This document shows, one piece after another, positions 53,718 to 62,703 of a DNA stretch of 64,000 nucleotides. Position 1 is the stretch's first letter, and each line of letters starts with the position of its first letter. The stretch lies in NCBI RefSeq assembly GCF_029937575.1, contig NZ_JAPYPS010000005.1, forward strand, positions 1 through 64,000. Reading direction: 5' to 3'. The translations under genes were made by a program, and so were the position numbers. A model generated the notes under the pieces. It saw only the letters and a program-made list of their open reading frames with translations. It had not been told where the DNA came from and searched no databases. Source of the DNA: Nocardioides sp. Lineage in GTDB: Bacteria; Actinomycetota; Actinomycetes; Propionibacteriales; Nocardioidaceae.

Positions 53718-54736
53718 GCACCGCCCAACCGATCCGACTGTTCCTGCAAGACGTGACCTTGCGCGACGGGATGCACGCCATCCGCCACCGCATCGAGCCA
53801 GACGACGTCGGGCGGATCGTGGCGGCGCTCGACGCGGCCGGCGTCGACGGCATCGAGGTCGCCCACGGCGACGGGCTCGCCGGTGGCTCGCTCAATTATG
53901 GCCCTGGGTCGCACTCCGACTGGGAGTGGATCGAAGCAGCCGCCGACAACCTCACCAGCGCTCGGCTGACCACGCTCCTGCTCCCCGGCATCGGCACGAT
54001 CGAGGAGCTCAAGCACGCCCACTCCCTTGGGGTGCGCTCGGTGCGAGTCGCGACTCACTGCACCGAGGCTGATGTCTCGGCCCAGCACATCCAGACGGCT
54101 CGCGACCTCGGGATGGATGTCTCGGGCTTCCTGATGATGAGCCACCTGGCTGACGCCGCGACCCTCGCGGCACAGGCGCGCCTGATGGAGTCCTACGGCG
54201 CCCAGTGCGTCTACGTCACCGACTCTGGCGGCCGCCTGACCATGGACGGTGTGCGCGAGCGGGTGCGCGCCTACCGCGACGCTCTCGATCCGTCCACCGA
54301 GCTGGGCATCCACGCCCACGAGAACCTCTCGCTCTCGGTGGCCAACTCGGTGGTGGCCGTCGAGGAGGGTGTGACCCGTGTCGACGCCTCCTTGGCCGGT
54401 CAGGGAGCCGGAGCCGGCAACTGTCCCATCGAGCCATTCGTCGCGGTGGCGACCATCAACGGCTGGGAGCACGGGGCCGACCTGTTCGCCCTCCAAGACG
54501 CCGCCGACGACCTGGTGCGGCCCCTGCAGGACCGCCCGGTACGCGTCGACCGGGAAACCCTCACACTCGGTTACGCCGGCGTCTACTCGTCGTTCCTCCG
54601 TCACGCCGAGGTGGCGGCCGAGCGCCACTGTCTCGACGTGCGCGACATCCTGATGGAGGTCGGAGCGCGGCGCCTGGTCGGCGGCCAGGAGGACATGATC
54701 GTCGACATCGCCCTGGACCTGGCGGCTCGGCGCTGA
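53714..54736 (+). CDS. mhpE: 4-hydroxy-2-oxovalerate aldolase
   Basis: This metal-dependent class II aldolase splits 4-hydroxy-2-oxoacids to pyruvate and an aldehyde. The 340-residue TIM-barrel protein has [15 protein letters not shown] (base and metal region), [32 protein letters not shown] and [21 protein letters not shown] (metal His-x-His). The C-terminal domain contacts the dehydrogenase. It is the last gene of the operon that starts at 51967. Confidence 0.95.
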   Translation: MSTAQPIRLFLQDVTLRDGMHAIRHRIEPDDVGRIVAALDAAGVDGIEVAHGDGLAGGSLNYGPGSHSDWEWIEAAADNLTSARLTTLLLPGIGTIEELKHAHSLGVRSVRVATHCTEADVSAQHIQTARDLGMDVSGFLMMSHLADAATLAAQARLMESYGAQCVYVTDSGGRLTMDGVRERVRAYRDALDPSTELGIHAHENLSLSVANSVVAVEEGVTRVDASLAGQGAGAGNCPIEPFVAVATINGWEHGADLFALQDAADDLVRPLQDRPVRVDRETLTLGYAGVYSSFLRHAEVAAERHCLDVRDILMEVGARRLVGGQEDMIVDIALDLAARR

Positions 54737-54805
54737 AGAAGACGCTGCAGAGGCGAGCCGACGCCAGCGATCCCGCGGCAGCGGAACGCCGGCTCGTGAC
54801 GCGGC

Positions 54806-56365
54806 TCAGCCCGGGGTGAGGTACGGCGCGCGCACCTCGCGCTTCAGGAGCTTGCCGGTGGGCGTGCGCGGCAGGCTCTCGACGAAGTCGATGCTGCGCG
54901 GCGCCTTGTAGTGCGCCACCCGCTCACGCACGTAGTCGATGAGCTCACGCTCCAGCTCGGCGCCGGTCGTGACGCCGGGGGCGGCCAGCACGACGCCCTT
55001 GACCTGCTCCCCCATCTCGGCGTCCGGCACGCCGATCACGGCGACGTCGTCCACCTTCGGGTGCAGGGCGAGGAGGTTCTCGACCTCCTGCGGGTAGATG
55101 TTGGCCCCACCGGAGATGATCATGAACGAGCGACGGTCGGTCAGGTAGAGGAAGCCCTCGTCGTCGAGGCGGCCGACGTCGCCGGTCGTCGTCCACGTCG
55201 GGTGCCGCGGGTGCTGCGCCTCGGCGGTCTTGACCGGGTCGTTGTGATACACGAACGGCAGCTCGTCGCGCTCGAAGTAGACCAGCCCGGTCTCCCCGAC
55301 CGGCAGCTCGGGCTGGTCGTCCTGCTCGTCGTCACAGATCCGTACGACGCCCAGGCCGGCGCGGCCGACGGACCCGGGGTGGGTGACCCACTCGGCCGAG
55401 GTGATGAGGGTGATCCCGTGCACCTCGGTGGCCGCGTAGTACTCCTCGAGCACCGGGCCCCACCAGTCGATCATCTGCTGCTTGACCTCGACCGGGCACG
55501 GTGCGGCTGCGTGCACGGCGACGCGCAGCGTGGAGACGTCGTACTGCTGGCGCACCTCGACCGGCAGCTTGAGCATCCGCACGAACATCGTCGGCACCCA
55601 CTGGCTGTGGGTCACGGCATACCGCTCGATCAGGGAGAGTGACTGCTCGGCGTCGAACTTCGGCATCACCACGACCGTGCCGCCGGTGGCCTGCGTCATC
55701 ACGCAGTAGCGCAGCGGTGCTGCGTGGTAGAGCGGGGCGGGGGAGAGGTACACGGTGTCCGTCCCGAACCCGAAGCGCGTGCCGAACACGGCGGCCATGG
55801 TGTTCCACGGCTGGTCGATCGTCAGGGACGGCATCGGGGGCCGGATCCCCTTGGGTCGGCCGGTGGTGCCCGAGGAGTAGAGCATGTCCTGTCCGACCGG
55901 CTCGGCCTCGTCGCGCACCGGCGACGCGGTGGCGAGCACGTCGTCGAGGTCGTCGAAGCCATCGACCGCGCCCCCGAATGCCAGTCGCACCACCAGCTCG
56001 GGCATCGCGGCGGCGACACCCACGGCGATCTCGGACTTGCCGGCCGAGACGACGAGCGCCTTGGCGCCGGAGTCGCGCAGGATGTAGAGGACCTCGTCGA
56101 GGCCGAGGTGGGTGTTGATGGCGGTGACGTAGAGCCCGCTGCGCATCGCGGCCCAGTAGGCGTCGAAGTAGCGGGGGTGGTTCTCCGAGAGGATCGCGAC
56201 GCAGTCGCCGCGCTCCAGACCGCGGTCGCGCAACGCGTGGGCGAGCCGCACCGATCGGTCCTCGAGCTGGGCGTAGGTGACGACCTCTCTCTGGTCGCCG
56301 AGCGGGTCGATCATGACGACGGCGGGCTTGTCGGGGTGCAGGGCAGCGTGCTTGCCGGGGTACAT
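54806..56365 (-). CDS. AMP-forming acyl-CoA synthetase
   Basis: This 519-residue acid:CoA ligase has YSSGTTGRPKG, YAATEVHGI, TTGDVGRLDDEGFLYLTDR and the catalytic lysine in TPTGKLLKR. I chose the ATG at 56365, because AAGGAG ends directly before an in-frame ATG at 56371 and lies six bases before 56365. It follows the kinase at 56411 with a 45-bp gap on the same strand, so the two may be co-transcribed from the promoter carrying TetR box 2. Confidence 0.9.
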   Translation of the reverse strand: MYPGKHAALHPDKPAVVMIDPLGDQREVVTYAQLEDRSVRLAHALRDRGLERGDCVAILSENHPRYFDAYWAAMRSGLYVTAINTHLGLDEVLYILRDSGAKALVVSAGKSEIAVGVAAAMPELVVRLAFGGAVDGFDDLDDVLATASPVRDEAEPVGQDMLYSSGTTGRPKGIRPPMPSLTIDQPWNTMAAVFGTRFGFGTDTVYLSPAPLYHAAPLRYCVMTQATGGTVVVMPKFDAEQSLSLIERYAVTHSQWVPTMFVRMLKLPVEVRQQYDVSTLRVAVHAAAPCPVEVKQQMIDWWGPVLEEYYAATEVHGITLITSAEWVTHPGSVGRAGLGVVRICDDEQDDQPELPVGETGLVYFERDELPFVYHNDPVKTAEAQHPRHPTWTTTGDVGRLDDEGFLYLTDRRSFMIISGGANIYPQEVENLLALHPKVDDVAVIGVPDAEMGEQVKGVVLAAPGVTTGAELERELIDYVRERVAHYKAPRSIDFVESLPRTPTGKLLKREVRAPYLTPG

Positions 56366-56410
56366 CGTCATCTCCTTGTCGGTAGGTGTCTCGCGGATGG
56401 GGGCGGTCGG

Positions 56411-57478
56411 TCAGGCGCCGCGCAGGGCGGCGTCGCTGGCCGCCGCCGCGCGCTCGAGCGCGCGCTCCAGCAACGGTCCGACCATGTCGCCGATGCCGTC
56501 GAAGCCGTCACCGACGGTCGTGCCCTGCAGGTGCCGACTGTGGATCTGCTCGAGGATCACCGCGATCTTGAAGTCGGCGAAGACGATGTACCAGTCGACG
56601 TCGTCGATGGCGAGGTCGCGACGCGTGGCGTAGCCCTCGACCACCCCGCGCGCGTCCAGGAAGCCCGGCAGCGCGGTCGCTCCCTGGGTGATCGGGTTGA
56701 AGAACTGCCCGGCCTCGTCCCAGAAGCTGACCAGCACCCCGAGGTCGGCGAGGGTGTCGCCGAGCGTGGCCATCTCCCAGTCGAGTACACCGAGGATCCG
56801 GGTGGGGTCGTCGTGGGCGACCATGATGTTGTCGATCTTGTAGTCGCCGTGCACGATCCCGGGGAACCGCGTCGGCGGCAGCGAGCGGGTCAGGCGGGCG
56901 AGCAGCTCGGCCGGCTCGGAGCGCTCGGTGGTGGCGACGGCTTCCCACTGCCGGCCCCAGCGCGAGACCTGCCGCTCGAGGTAGCCGTCGGGCCGTCCCC
57001 AGCCCTCGAGCCCGACGTCTGCGGGGTGGATGGAGTGCAGGTCGACCAGGGTGTCCAGCATCGACGCGCTGATGCCGGACCGTTCGGACTCGCTCATCGT
57101 CGCGGTGTCGGCCGGGGTGCGGAAGGTGCGACCGTCGAGACGGTCCATCACGTAGAACGGCGCTCCGAGCACGGCCTCGTCCTCGCAGTGCACCAGGACG
57201 CGGGGCACCGGGACCGCCGAGTCGACCAGCGCGCTCATCACCCGGGCCTCCCGACCCATGTCGTGACCCGAGGCGACGTACTCGCCGTACGGCGGCCGGC
57301 GCAGGATCCAGTCGTGGGTGCCGTCGGTCAGGGCGTACGTCGGGTTCGACCGTCCTCCCGCGACCAGGTCGGCCTTCAGGGCTCCGGCGAGTCCGCCCTC
57401 GACGACCTCGTCGAGGTAGGGCGTGAGTGCAGCCAGGTCGAGCGCAGGTGCGATGCGGTCGGCATCAGTCGCGGTCAT
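56411..57478 (-). CDS. ACAD10/11-type APH kinase
   Basis: This 355-residue phosphotransferase of the group fused to acyl-CoA dehydrogenase in ACAD10/11 has GGRSNPTYALTDGTHDWILRRPP (nucleotide loop and lysine), YVMDRLDGRTF (hinge), FPGIVHGDYKIDNIM (catalytic loop) and VLDWEMATLGD (metal). Homologues such as LvaA and the kinase domain of ACAD11 phosphorylate the hydroxyl of 4-hydroxyacyl-CoA. GAGGAGG precedes the ATG. A TetR-type box identical to that of the dehydrogenase operon at 6.1 kb lies 16 bp upstream. Confidence 0.9.
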   Translation of the reverse strand: MTATDADRIAPALDLAALTPYLDEVVEGGLAGALKADLVAGGRSNPTYALTDGTHDWILRRPPYGEYVASGHDMGREARVMSALVDSAVPVPRVLVHCEDEAVLGAPFYVMDRLDGRTFRTPADTATMSESERSGISASMLDTLVDLHSIHPADVGLEGWGRPDGYLERQVSRWGRQWEAVATTERSEPAELLARLTRSLPPTRFPGIVHGDYKIDNIMVAHDDPTRILGVLDWEMATLGDTLADLGVLVSFWDEAGQFFNPITQGATALPGFLDARGVVEGYATRRDLAIDDVDWYIVFADFKIAVILEQIHSRHLQGTTVGDGFDGIGDMVGPLLERALERAAAASDAALRGA

Positions 57479-57493
57479 GGGTCCTCCTCGGTA

Positions 57494-57510
57494 ACCGAAC
57501 GTTCGCTAGG
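57494..57510. promoter_or_regulatory. TetR-type operator, copy 2
   Basis: ACCGAACGTTCGCTAGG is identical over 17 bp to the site at 6057. Flanking TAACC and GGTTA extend the symmetry. It lies 16 bp from the kinase ATG, where a repressor would block initiation. Confidence 0.72.
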
Positions 57511-57562
57511 TTACGCGAGAACGGATCGATGCGCGACCTGTCCGGTCACGGGCCCGGCGAGG

Positions 57563-58168
57563 TCAGGTGGTTGGCGCGGCCCGGACCGTCGCCAGGGCGA
57601 GCTCGCGGTAGCGCTCGGCCATCGTCTCGGGGGAGGTAGTGCCGCCGAGGCGGTACCAGGACGCGATCGAGTAGCCCATCTCGATCACGGCGCGCACGGC
57701 CTCGCGCGGGTATGGCGTCGAGAACTCACCGCTGGTCACACCGTGGTCGACCACCTCGCGGAAGAGCGCTTCCTGCTCGTCGCGCAGGGCCACGACCTCG
57801 GCGCGACCCACGTCGTCCAGGCTGCGCAGCTCCGAGGCGCCGATCAGCGCCTCGGCCTGCCGCTCGGTGTGGAAGGCGACCCAGGCCACCATCAGGGCGC
57901 CCAGCCGCTCGGTCGCGCTGGGTCCGGCGGTCTCGATGGCGGCCCGGGTCGCGGCCAGGACGTCTCCCATGGTGCGGCGCATCAGCTCCTGGAGGATGTC
58001 CTGCTTGGACGGGAAGTGGTGGTAGATCGACGCAACCGTGACGTCGGCGTCGCGGGCGATGTCGCGCATCGACGTGCCGTGGTAGCCGCGCTCGGTGAAG
58101 TTGGCGACGGCGGAGGTCACGATGACCGCCTTGCCTCCGCGCGTGGGCGCCTTCGCGGGTCGTGCCAT
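57563..58168 (-). CDS. TetR/AcrR-family transcriptional regulator
   Basis: This 201-residue repressor has an N-terminal helix-turn-helix (about 14-60; TSMRDIARDADVTVASIYHHF, then PSKQDILQELM) and an all-helical ligand domain. In actinobacteria such regulators commonly sense acyl-CoA esters and control CoA-ligase/dehydrogenase genes. TetR-type boxes lie at 57494, 58222 (its own upstream region) and 59918, all close, plus one at 6057. GAAGGAG region precedes the ATG at 58168. Confidence 0.92.
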   Translation of the reverse strand: MARPAKAPTRGGKAVIVTSAVANFTERGYHGTSMRDIARDADVTVASIYHHFPSKQDILQELMRRTMGDVLAATRAAIETAGPSATERLGALMVAWVAFHTERQAEALIGASELRSLDDVGRAEVVALRDEQEALFREVVDHGVTSGEFSTPYPREAVRAVIEMGYSIASWYRLGGTTSPETMAERYRELALATVRAAPTT

Positions 58169-58221
58169 GGAGGGCTCCTTCCGTGGGCGCGGTGCGGCGT
58201 CAAGCTCTGTGGAGAGGAGCG

Positions 58222-58238
58222 TAGCGATCGTTCACTTG
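58222..58238. promoter_or_regulatory. TetR-type operator, copy 3 (before tetR)
   Basis: TAGCGATCGTTCACTTG differs from copy 4 in one base within the first 14. It lies 53 bp upstream of the tetR ATG and suggests autoregulation. Confidence 0.65.
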
Positions 58239-58272
58239 GGCGCTGAGAGCACCGGCTCGTGGCGCCCGTGCC

Positions 58273-59868
58273 TCAGCCGGGGGTGCCCGCCGACTTCTTG
58301 GCGGAGTCGCTGACCCCCGAGTCGCGCACCTGCTGCTCGGCCCAGGGACGCAGCTCCCGCTTGAGCAGCTTGGCGTTGGCGTTGCGAGGCAGTCGTTCGC
58401 TGCGAACGATCGTCACGCGGGGACGCTTGTACGACGCAAGCTGCGCGGCGCACGCAGCCTCGACCGTCGCGGCCTCGAAGTCCGCGTCGTCGGTGACGAC
58501 CACCGCGACCGCCGTCTCCCCGAAGCGCTCGTGGGGCACGCCGACCACGGCAGCCTCGACGACTCCGGGCAGTCGGTTGATGACGTCCTCGATCTCCTTC
58601 GGATAGACGTTGAGCCCGCCCGAGATGATCATGTCCTTGGTGCGACCGACGATGGTGATGAACCCTTCGGCGTCGAGCTCCACGAGGTCGCCGGTGTGCA
58701 GCCAGCCGTCGCGGAACGCCTCGGCGGTCTGCTCGGGGCGCTGGTGGTAGCCGACCATCGTGGCCAGAGAGCGCACCAGCAGCTCGCCTGTCCCGCAGCG
58801 CTGGATCGCCCCGTCGGCGTCGCGGATGGCGAGATCGGTGTGCGGCAGTGCCCGTCCTGCAGAGCCCTCGTGGGCGAAGACCTCGTCGGCCATCAGCACC
58901 GTGGTGATCGTGGGGAACTCCGAGAGCCCGTAGCCCTGGCACACGTCGACGCCGGGGACTCCGCGGCAAACGCCCTCGATGACCGAGCGCGGCACGGGTT
59001 CGGCTCCGGTGACGATCCACTCCAGGGCGCTGGCAGACAGCCGCTCCATCAGGTCGGGGCGCGTGGCCAGGTCTCGCAGCAGGCTGGGGACGAGCATGAC
59101 GTGGGTGATCCGGTCACGCTCGAGGCCCTCGACGATCGACTCCATGCTCGCGCCGCCGGTGCGCCGCACCTCGGAGTAGCCCCCGACCCAGACCAGGCCC
59201 AGGACGAGGTTGTGGAGCCCGGCCGCCCAGGAGAAGGACGGGATCACCGCGTAGCGGACGTCCTTGGTCAGGCCGAGGCCCTGGATCTGCCCCATGGCGT
59301 TCCACAGCACCCCGTTGTGGGTGTGGGCTGCCGCCTTGGGGAGTCCGGTGGTGCCGGAGCTGTAGTAGAGCACGGCGACGTCGTCGAGCGCCGGCCCGAC
59401 GTGGCCCTCGGGCAAGGAGCCCTGCCGTACGTCGACGTACGCCGCGGTGTGAGCGCTCGGCGGTGCTGCGACCTCGCCGAGCAGCACCACGGTGTCGAAG
59501 TCGACGTCCAGAGCAGCGACGCTGCGGCCGGCGACCTCGTCCATCACCAGGTACCGGGCGCCGCTGTCGCGGCAGACGTGGGCGATCTCGGGGCCGGTGA
59601 GCAGCACGTTGACCGGCACGCAGACTGCTCCGAGTGCGGAGAGCCCGAAGAAGACCTCGAGCCACTCCAGGCGGTTGCCCATCATCACCGCGACGGCGTC
59701 CCCGGGGCGCACGCCGAGGTCGTGCAGCCCCCCTGCGAAGCCGGTTGCCCCATCACGCAGCTCCACGAAGGTCCGGGTCTCCCCTTCGAAGCCGAACGCC
59801 GGACGGTCGCCGTAGGCGGCCTCGGCCGAGCGGTCCAGCACGCCGAAGACGTTGCGGGCCAGGGTCAT
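58273..59868 (-). CDS. AMP-forming acyl-CoA synthetase
   Basis: This 531-residue acid:CoA ligase has YYSSGTTGLPKAAAHTHNG, CQGYGLSEFPTI, HTGDLVELDAEGFITIVGRTKD and the catalytic lysine in NANAKLLKR. It differs from both other ligases in the window. The ATG at 59868 has TTGGAGG upstream. It diverges from the LLM oxidoreductase with TetR box 4 between, and is followed by tetR. Confidence 0.9.
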   Translation of the reverse strand: MTLARNVFGVLDRSAEAAYGDRPAFGFEGETRTFVELRDGATGFAGGLHDLGVRPGDAVAVMMGNRLEWLEVFFGLSALGAVCVPVNVLLTGPEIAHVCRDSGARYLVMDEVAGRSVAALDVDFDTVVLLGEVAAPPSAHTAAYVDVRQGSLPEGHVGPALDDVAVLYYSSGTTGLPKAAAHTHNGVLWNAMGQIQGLGLTKDVRYAVIPSFSWAAGLHNLVLGLVWVGGYSEVRRTGGASMESIVEGLERDRITHVMLVPSLLRDLATRPDLMERLSASALEWIVTGAEPVPRSVIEGVCRGVPGVDVCQGYGLSEFPTITTVLMADEVFAHEGSAGRALPHTDLAIRDADGAIQRCGTGELLVRSLATMVGYHQRPEQTAEAFRDGWLHTGDLVELDAEGFITIVGRTKDMIISGGLNVYPKEIEDVINRLPGVVEAAVVGVPHERFGETAVAVVVTDDADFEAATVEAACAAQLASYKRPRVTIVRSERLPRNANAKLLKRELRPWAEQQVRDSGVSDSAKKSAGTPG

Positions 59869-59917
59869 GGGTGCCTCCAAGGAGCCGGGTTGCGGGAAGT
59901 GGTCTGCGTCACTAGCC

Positions 59918-59934
59918 TAGCGATCGTTCGCTTT
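59918..59934. promoter_or_regulatory. TetR-type operator, copy 4, divergent promoter
   Basis: TAGCGATCGTTCGCTTT has the palindromic core AGCGATCGTTCGCT (one mismatch). It lies 49 bp before the leftward ligase start and 37 bp before the rightward LLM start, so one bound repressor could close both. Confidence 0.7.
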
Positions 59935-59971
59935 AATGCAAGCGCCTGACTCACGGATGCAGGAGACGTGT

Positions 59972-60928
59972 GTGGACCGCTGGGGGATGACGATTCCGCT
60001 CGACGGGCTGTCGCTGAGCGAGCAAGCAGAGGTGTGCCGCGAGCTCGAGGGTCTCGGCTACACCGACCTCTGGAGCGCCGAGGGCATGCACGCCGACGGC
60101 TTCACGCCGTTGGCCGTCGCGGCGGCGGTGACCACGCACGTCCATCTCGGGATCGCCATCGCGCCGTCCTTCACCCGCGGACCGGCGCTCCTCGCCCAGA
60201 CAGCCGCCACCATGGCGGCCACCGCGCCGGGCCGCTTCACCCTCGGGATCGGGTCGTCGTCCAACGTCATCGTCGAGAAGTGGAACTCGATCCCTTTCGA
60301 GAAGCCGCTGTCGCGCAACCGGGACCTGTTGCGCTTCCTGCGGGCGGCTCTCGCCGGCCAGCGGGTGGAGCAGGCCTACGACACGTTCAGCGTCGAAGGA
60401 TTCCGGCTGGGCGTCGTCCCGGATCCTGCGCCGAACGTGTTGCTGGCCGGGCTGCGCGGCAAGATGCTCTCCCTGGCCGGCGAGGAGGCCGACGGTGCCA
60501 TCATCAACTGGCTCTCGGCCGAGGACGTCGAGCAGGTCACCCCCATCGTCGGCGCGCACGGCCCGCGTGAGGTCGTCGCCAGGATCATCGTCGCTCCGAC
60601 CGCCGACGCGGACGTCGCCCGTGCGCTCGGCCGGCGACTGATCACGACGTACCTCAACGTCCCGGTGTACCGCGACTTCCACCGGTGGCTGGGACGTGAC
60701 GACCTCGAGCCGATGTGGCGGCTGTGGGAGGAAGGCGACCGCAAGGCCGCGCTCGCAGCCGTGCCCGACCAGGTCGTCGACGACCTCGTCGTGCATGGTC
60801 GCCCGGAGGAGATCCGTGAGCACCTGCGTCGCTTCGTCGACCACGGAGTCACCACCCCGATCGCCATGCTGTTGCCCGTGCCAGGCGTCGACCCCCGCGA
60901 GGTCTGCCGAGACCTGGCTCCCCGATGA
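59972..60928 (+). CDS. LLM-class (F420-dependent type) oxidoreductase
   Basis: This luciferase-like TIM-barrel enzyme of 318 residues has LEGLGYTDLWSAEGMHADG, VHLGIAIAPSFTRGPALLAQTAATMAA and RFTLGIGSSSNVIVEKWN, as in F420-dependent reductases of actinobacteria. I chose the GTG at 59972 (AGGAG six bases upstream). An ATG at 59936, directly beside the operator, would give a longer or leaderless form. Its reaction, possibly reduction of an enoyl-CoA or ketone, is unknown. The stop lies 14 bp before the next start. Confidence 0.85.
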   Translation: MDRWGMTIPLDGLSLSEQAEVCRELEGLGYTDLWSAEGMHADGFTPLAVAAAVTTHVHLGIAIAPSFTRGPALLAQTAATMAATAPGRFTLGIGSSSNVIVEKWNSIPFEKPLSRNRDLLRFLRAALAGQRVEQAYDTFSVEGFRLGVVPDPAPNVLLAGLRGKMLSLAGEEADGAIINWLSAEDVEQVTPIVGAHGPREVVARIIVAPTADADVARALGRRLITTYLNVPVYRDFHRWLGRDDLEPMWRLWEEGDRKAALAAVPDQVVDDLVVHGRPEEIREHLRRFVDHGVTTPIAMLLPVPGVDPREVCRDLAPR

Positions 60929-60942
60929 AAGGACCCCCAGAC

Positions 60943-61692
60943 ATGCAGCAGGACGAGTTCGCCGGCAAGGTCGTCGTCGTCACCGGAGGGAGTCGTGGTC
61001 TCGGCCACGAGATGGTGCAGGCCTTCGCCGAGCGCGGTGCTGACGTCGTGATCGCCAGTCGCAAGTTCGAGACCTGTGAGCAGGTGGCTACCGAGGTCGC
61101 GCAGAAGTACGGCGTGCGCGCGCTGCCGGTGGGGTTCAACGTCAGCTCCTGGGACGACTGCGACCGGCTGGTGGAGACCGTCTACGCCGAGCTCGGCACG
61201 GTCGACGTCCTGATCAACAACGCCGGCCTCTCGCCGCTCTATCCCAGCCTCGAGGAGCTCTCCGAGGCGCTGTTCGACAAGGTCGTCGCCGTCAACCTGC
61301 GCGGGCCCTTCCGGCTGTCGGCGGTGATCGGCGCCCGGATGGCCGAGGGTGACGGGGGCGCGATCATCAATGTCGGATCGATCGAGGCCATCCGACCACA
61401 GCCACACGCGTTGCCGTACGCCGCCGCCAAGGCGGGGCTGCACACGCTGACGGAGGGCTTCGCCCGGGCCTACGGGCCCACGGTGCGGGTCAACACGATC
61501 CAGGCCGGGGCGTTCCTCACCGACATCTCGGACAACTGGCCCGAGGGGCTGCAGGAGGAGATGGAGCCGAAGATCGCCCTCGGCCGCTGCGCCCAGCCGA
61601 GCGAGGTCGTGGGCACAGCGCTCTACCTCGCGGGCTCCGCCTCGTCGTACACGACCGGTGCCGCGATCCGCGTGGACGGTGGATGGGCCTGA
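60943..61692 (+). CDS. Short-chain dehydrogenase/reductase
   Basis: This 249-residue SDR has TGGSRGLG, NNAGLSPLYPS, NVGSIEAIRP, catalytic YAAAK and VDGGWA. I chose the ATG at 60943, which follows AAAGGA; an ATG at 60925 overlapping the LLM stop would add six residues. It is the middle gene of the LLM, SDR, MDR operon. The substrate is unknown, perhaps a hydroxyacyl-CoA. Confidence 0.88.
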   Translation: MQQDEFAGKVVVVTGGSRGLGHEMVQAFAERGADVVIASRKFETCEQVATEVAQKYGVRALPVGFNVSSWDDCDRLVETVYAELGTVDVLINNAGLSPLYPSLEELSEALFDKVVAVNLRGPFRLSAVIGARMAEGDGGAIINVGSIEAIRPQPHALPYAAAKAGLHTLTEGFARAYGPTVRVNTIQAGAFLTDISDNWPEGLQEEMEPKIALGRCAQPSEVVGTALYLAGSASSYTTGAAIRVDGGWA

Positions 61693-62693
61693 TGGTGGGC
61701 CTGACGCGGCGCATGCACTGCGTGGAGCTCGGTGACCCGACGCTGCTCCGGCTCGTCGAGGAGTCCACTCCCCAGCCGGCGCCGGGCGAGGTGTTGATCC
61801 AGACCGAGGCGGTCGGGGTGAGCTTCGTCGACGGCCTGATCGTGCGGGGCGCCTACCAGGTGCGGCCGCCCCTGCCGTTCACCCCGGGCAACTGCGTCGT
61901 CGGGGTGGTCGCTGCGGTGGGGAGCCCCGAGGACGAGGCACTGCTGGGACAACGGGTGGCCAGCGTGCTGGACGGCGTCGGGGGTGCCTACGCGACCCAC
62001 GTCCTCACCACTGCCGAGACTCTCGCCGCCGTGCCGGCCGGGATCGCGCCCGACGTGGCCGCGGCCTCGATGGAGAGCTACCTCACCGTCCTGTTCGCCA
62101 CCACCCACCGGGTCACCATCGCCGCGGGCGAGGAGGTCGTCGTCCTCGGAGCCGGCGGCGGGATCGGTCTCGCGGCCGTCGACGTGGCGCGCAGCCTCGG
62201 TGCGCGGGTCACCGGAGTCGCCTCGAGCGAGGAGAAGCGGGCGGCGGCCCAGCGGGCAGGGGCCAGCACGACGCTCGACTACGGGGACCCGAGAGATCTG
62301 AAGGACCGGATCCGCGAGACCACCTGCGGCGGGGCCGACGTGGTGATCGACCCCGTCGGAGGCCAGGCTGCGGAGGGCGCCTTGCGCTCACTCACGACCG
62401 GCGGCCGCTACTGCGTCGTCGGTTTCGCCTCGGGAGAGATTCCCCGTCTGCCCGCCAACATCGTCCTGCTGCGCAACCGGTCCGTCATCGGCGTCGACTG
62501 GGGCGACTGGTCGCGGGTCGAGGGCGGTGCCGCCGGCAACGCGCTGCTCCTCACCGACCTCCTCGCCCGCATCGCTCGCGGTGAGCTCGCCCCACCCGCT
62601 CCCTCGAGCGCCCCGCTCGCCGACGCGGGTCGGGTCCTGACCTCGATCGGCGAGCGCCGCGCGGTGGGCAGGTACGTGCTGCGGATGTCGTGA
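61692..62693 (+). CDS. Quinone oxidoreductase-like MDR enzyme
   Basis: This zinc-free medium-chain reductase of 333 residues has AVGVSFVDGLIVRGAYQV, PFTPGNCVVGVV, the NADPH motif LGAGGGIGLAAVDVAR and the terminal GRYVLRM. It probably reduces an enone or enoyl intermediate with NADPH. The ATG overlaps the SDR stop (TGATG). An upstream in-frame ATG at 61683 is also possible. It converges with the acyl-CoA dehydrogenase gene. Confidence 0.88.
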   Translation: MVGLTRRMHCVELGDPTLLRLVEESTPQPAPGEVLIQTEAVGVSFVDGLIVRGAYQVRPPLPFTPGNCVVGVVAAVGSPEDEALLGQRVASVLDGVGGAYATHVLTTAETLAAVPAGIAPDVAAASMESYLTVLFATTHRVTIAAGEEVVVLGAGGGIGLAAVDVARSLGARVTGVASSEEKRAAAQRAGASTTLDYGDPRDLKDRIRETTCGGADVVIDPVGGQAAEGALRSLTTGGRYCVVGFASGEIPRLPANIVLLRNRSVIGVDWGDWSRVEGGAAGNALLLTDLLARIARGELAPPAPSSAPLADAGRVLTSIGERRAVGRYVLRMS

Positions 62694-62703
62694 GGTCTCG
62701 CAC

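Noticed and set aside
54761-54777. Possible box ending CGGAAC near the aldolase stop
   Set aside because: The left arm does not match, and the site lies between two convergent gene ends where no promoter is expected.
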